A stretch of DNA of 64,000 bases from Brevipalpus yothersi (taxonomy: Eukaryota; Arthropoda; Arachnida; Trombidiformes; Tenuipalpidae), in assembly GCA_003956705.1 (NCBI GenBank), contig QZCP01000056.1, positions 1-64,000 on the forward strand. Direction: 5' to 3'. Below, one piece after another: positions 60,910 to 64,000 of the stretch. Numbering within the stretch: position 1 is the stretch's first letter; every line of letters starts with the position of its first letter. The position numbers and the translations under genes were made by a program. The notes beneath the pieces were generated by a model. The model was not told the origin of the DNA, searched no databases, and saw only the letters and a program-made list of their open reading frames with translations.

Positions 60910-62328
60910 TTATTCTTTGGATTCATCGGTTGGTGAGGAGAGAGTTTGTTCACCTGAAGTGAAGTGAATTAGGAGGATGGCAATCTCTCGATCCACAGCA
61001 GTTGAGTAGAAAACTTTCTCACTTATATCACGAAAATTGTCAGGATTTAGATTTTTGAATGGCTTCACCAGTGTACTGCCTGCATGGGCTGATATGAACA
61101 TTACTTTTGGAAAAATTTCTCGGGCACAAATTATGAGACCGGTCAGATTGCATGGTGCAAATATGAATCCTATTGTGTGAGTTTTACAATTGTAGATGTC
61201 CGGATTGAAATCTAGACAATCTCGAAAACATTCAAGCCACTCAATCCAAATCTCTTGATAGCCTCGATCGATTTGTTTAGTGTAATCTGATTGATTGAGA
61301 AAAGATTTGGCAACTTGAATACTTTTTCCAAGGAAACCAACAAGAAGATAATTCTCACAACGTTTGATGATCGATGATTGATCATCAAGATAGGTAATAT
61401 GTAAACTCCTGAAATCAACCACCTCAACTCCATTCTCGTAAATATATTCACGTAACTCTTTACTGACCCTATCCAAATCATTCTCTCTAATTGGTCCATA
61501 CTCTTCCTGCTTTCCATGTTTAAATATGAACAAACATTTTAGTGGATAATTAAGATCCAAAAAACAACTCTCATCACGTGATGGATTTCCGAGATCCATC
61601 ATGATAGTTTTATAGAGGGAAGGATGTTTGCTTGTGATCAGAGATGAAAAGCCACCTCGAGGTGCATAATTGATTCCAGACTCAGCATCTAGATAAGGGG
61701 AATAACTTCGGCAATCTGGAGCATAATCTTCACAAATCGAATCAAATAAAAATCCACATGAAACTCTAACGGCTGAAAAAGAGAATCCACATTCATGATA
61801 AAGTTGTGAAAGTGAAAGAGTGAGATCAGCATCATCATTTCCATACGCAAAAATAAAACATATTTCAGGCACAGATGTCATTTGATTTCGAATAAAATCC
61901 AATAAAATTTCGTCTGATTTCTGTGAAGAGGAAGAAAAATAATTCACAATCATTCGGTGTCACGTTTATTGACTTACTAGAGATGGCCTCATCGAATCGG
62001 CTTCAGAACTATCAGATTCAGGTGATTTTCGTTTCCGAATTTTGTTTGATGAAGATCCATCATAAAGGTCTTTCTCATCCACATCATATTCTTGGAAAAC
62101 GAGAGCTTTCGTTCCATCACGAATGAAAGATCCCAAGAACTTAGTAGCATAAGGTGGAACTAGAATGAAACTCGAAACACGATCTCTCAAAGCACGAGAT
62201 GACAATTCTTTCCATGATCGGCACACTTTATTTGCAATGATCAGATTTGATCCATTCATAAAGTATAAAACATTCTCTAAAACAAGCTCAGGTAGCAATG
62301 AGAGATCCATCTTTTCAGTTACATCCAT
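60910..62328 (-). CDS. F-box protein C with FIST-like C-terminal region
   Basis: Exons 62328-61978 and 61920-60910 (phase-0 intron of 57 nt) give 453 residues. The F-box is at about 8-45 (DLSLLPELVLENVLYFMNGSNLI, VCRSWKELSSRAL). A Lys/Arg/Ser-rich linker (KIRKRKSPESDSSEADS) could be a nuclear localisation signal. The C-terminal part resembles the FIST sensory/FBXO22 region best of the three copies: EICFIFAYGNDDADLTLSL, ENYLLVGFLGKSIQVA and THTIGFIFAPCN followed by REIFPKVMFIS, parallel to FBXO22 NTIGFMFACVGRG. It is more divergent from A and B than they are from each other. The intron is very short but has a good GTAAGT and a CTTCACAG acceptor. The substrate is unknown. Confidence 0.75.
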
Positions 62329-62783
62329 TTAATTGGACTCAAAATTTGGCTGGAAGGATGTTGGATGATCTGATTAATGCTGAAGAAGGAGAAACATGCT
62401 GACTTTATTGCCGAAATAGTCGATGTTTACATCGAAAAATTGAACATTACGCATGTTGATCTTGTCTCGTGAAAAGCGTAGGAGCAGCAAAAAAATCATG
62501 CGCTCGAAAATCATACTAAACCAGGGCGAAGATAATATTTTCCTAGATATCACTAGATCAGATTGACTGGACAAAATGTAATCAATTAAAAAAACTCAAG
62601 CCATGTAGAAATTATCGGAAAACATTGCACGTCTTTCTCGGCTGACCAGCTTGACTAGGTTTATGAAAAAAAATTAACTTGACCATAGGATGAATATTTG
62701 ACTTCTTTGGACTAAAAATGAATTTTAAATTAAATCAAGTAGATCAAAATGAATGAGATTCATCTAAGTAGGCAATGGTTCTC
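62329..62783. other. Spacer between F-box C and GMP reductase
   Basis: About 455 bases containing the F-box C promoter and GMP reductase 3'UTR; a 66-codon ORF here (62374-62574) has no recognisable features. Confidence 0.5.
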
Positions 62784-63660
62784 TTATTGGGTGTCCTCAA
62801 CTTCTATCATTCGAAAAATTTCGTTTGTTTGCTGGGTCACTCGAATGAAAGTAGTTCTTCTTGGCAGTTCTTTCAATTTAGCAGATCCAGTATAAGTACA
62901 AGCCGATCTAAGTCCACCGAGAATGTCGAGACAAGTCTTCTCAACATCACCACGATACAAAACTTCCACTGTTTTGCCTTCTGACGCCCGATACTCAGCA
63001 ACACCTCCATGATGCTTGACCATTGCAGTCGAAGAGCTCATACCGTAAAACTTTTGATAAATTTTTCCATTCTTTCCAAATCTTTCTCCACCACATTCTG
63101 TGTGACCAGATAGCATTCCTCCAAGCATAACAAAATCTGCGCCAGCGCCAAAAGCTTTACAAATATCGCCTAAATAATCATATTTGACATTGAGAAAAAA
63201 AGTTTTATCGAGGAGTGCAAATTTGTGTAAATATTCTTTGGACAAACTATCTAATCAAATTAGTGAATAATTTACCCGGATTTGTACAGCCTCCGTCTGA
63301 TATGATGTGTCCTTCAAGACCATGAGCAGCATTTGCACACTCAAGGACTGCACTCAATTGTGGATAACCAACACCAGTTTTTTTCCTAGTAGTACAAACA
63401 GAGCCTGGACCTATGCCCACTTTAACAATATCAGCTCCAGCAAGAACCAATTCTTCAACCATTTCGGCGGTGACCACGTTGCCAGCCATAATAGTTCGAT
63501 CAGGAAAAGCATTCCGGACCTTTTTAACACATTCAACAAAGGCTTCCGAATAACCATTAGCCACATCCAAACAAATGAAAGGAATCTCAGGAACTTCTCG
63601 GAGAATTTCCTCTAGATTCTCAAAATCTTGCTCACTACTTCCGGAACTCACAGCAATATT
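62784..63660 (-). CDS. GMPR: GMP reductase, 3' exons (partial, runs out of the window)
   Basis: Two exons, 63660-63276 and 63169-62784, encode the last 256 residues. The enzyme deaminates GMP to IMP with NADPH, returning guanine nucleotides to the common purine pool. Seen: PFICLDVANGYSEAFVE, TIMAGNVVTAEMVEELVLAG, the catalytic loop KVGIGPGSVCTTRKKTGVGY with its cysteine, HIISDGGCTNPGD, FGAGADFVMLGGMLSGH, FYGMSSSTAM, the flap Glu region GGVAEYRASEGKTVEV, and LKELPRRTTFIRVTQQ near the C-terminus. The first visible exon starts at a clean CACCTCATCAG acceptor, phase 0, at family residue about 90 (human 345 in all). The N-terminal ~90 residues, including the start, must lie beyond the right edge or in unseen exons. 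IMP dehydrogenase is excluded by lack of CBS domains and closer match to GMPR. Its upstream side contains an F-box pseudogene fragment. Confidence 0.95.
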
Positions 63661-63867
63661 CTGATGAGGTGAAAAAAGAAGCAATGAGAAGAAATGTTCC
63701 CATTTTCAAGAAAAGATACGATTTACATCAAGATGAACGATTCTCATCAAAAATAGACATGCAAAGAAGATTCTGAGAGAATTCTTATTGTAGACTGCTT
63801 AGATTGCATGCTGGAAATATGAATCTTTTCCTAAGAGATCAACAAGTCTAAGTTTTTCGAGCTCGAG

Positions 63868-64000
63868 ATCTCGAAATCTTCAATTCAAATTTTTTGATGG
63901 CTACAATTGATTTGTTTAGTGATTTAATTGATCGAAAAAAGATTTAGCAACTTAAATACTCTTTTACAACGAAGACCAACAAAAAGATAAGTTTCATAGC
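63868..64000 (-). pseudogene. Decayed fragment of F-box gene C
   Basis: The + strand sequence from about 63868 to the window end aligns with 61218-61362 inside F-box C. Shared blocks include gatttgtttagtg, aaaagattt with gcaactt, aatact, and accaacaa followed by aagataa, in the same order. On the minus strand the frame is broken: the codon equivalent to CAA (Gln in SIQVAK) is TAA, and small deletions occur around the equivalent of LNQSDYTKQI. It lies upstream of, or in an intron of, GMP reductase. It may continue past the edge. Confidence 0.75.

Noticed and set aside
1..64000. tRNA genes, rRNA, CRISPR arrays, bacterial operons or complete transposons
   Set aside because: I looked for tRNA B-box-like GGTTCGA contexts, spaced direct repeats and transposase or reverse-transcriptase motifs and found none I could support. 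A dedicated scan (tRNAscan, RepeatMasker) would settle this.

Overview
The window is animal nuclear DNA. It is AT-rich, and its genes are split by introns with GT/AG borders. It is littered with (GA)n/(CT)n microsatellites, two of which run into assembly gaps of N (10944-11302 and 37853-38169). The gene content points to an arthropod, most likely an arachnid or mite: there is a DIP/lachesin-type immunoglobulin exon, many coding introns are short (about 85-160 nt), and some secreted proteins look lineage-specific. The species cannot be fixed from sequence alone.

Layout. 1-17.7 kb: almost gene-free, with one isolated minus-strand Ig-domain exon (2104-2225) probably belonging to a gene with very long introns. 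17.7-21.0 kb (+): a polypeptide GalNAc-transferase of the GALNT1/13 type in four exons. 26.6-29.8 kb (+): an SLC26/SulP anion transporter in three exons. 30.6-33.0 kb (-): a CEP19-like centrosomal protein and a 3-ketoacyl-CoA thiolase (ACAA2). 33-39 kb: gene-free and rich in repeats. 39.2-42.4 kb (+): an inositol-trisphosphate 3-kinase whose putative first exon looks like the start of a DENN protein. 43.7-48.0 kb (-): two small cysteine-free secreted proteins flanking a mitochondrial 4-hydroxybutyrate CoA-transferase-like enzyme. 49.5-50.2 kb (+): an MCFD2-like EF-hand cargo-receptor subunit. 50.8-53.2 kb (-): an LMBR1-family membrane protein and, just upstream, a 36-residue OST4 subunit of oligosaccharyltransferase. 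53.9-64 kb (-): three divergent F-box proteins resembling FBXO22, interrupted by an APPBP2 homolog, then the 3' exons of GMP reductase, then a decayed fragment of the third F-box gene at the window edge.

The genes do not form one pathway, but themes recur. Secretory-pathway glycosylation and traffic are represented by GALNT, OST4 and MCFD2. Mitochondrial acyl-CoA metabolism is represented by ACAA2 and the CoA-transferase. Ubiquitin-ligase substrate adaptors are represented by the F-box cluster and APPBP2, a known CUL2 adaptor family. Exon borders were placed by splice consensus plus preserved reading frame. All complete multi-exon models below sum to a multiple of three. Many apparent ORF starts in the region are TTG or GTG; for every gene an ATG was chosen and is stated.
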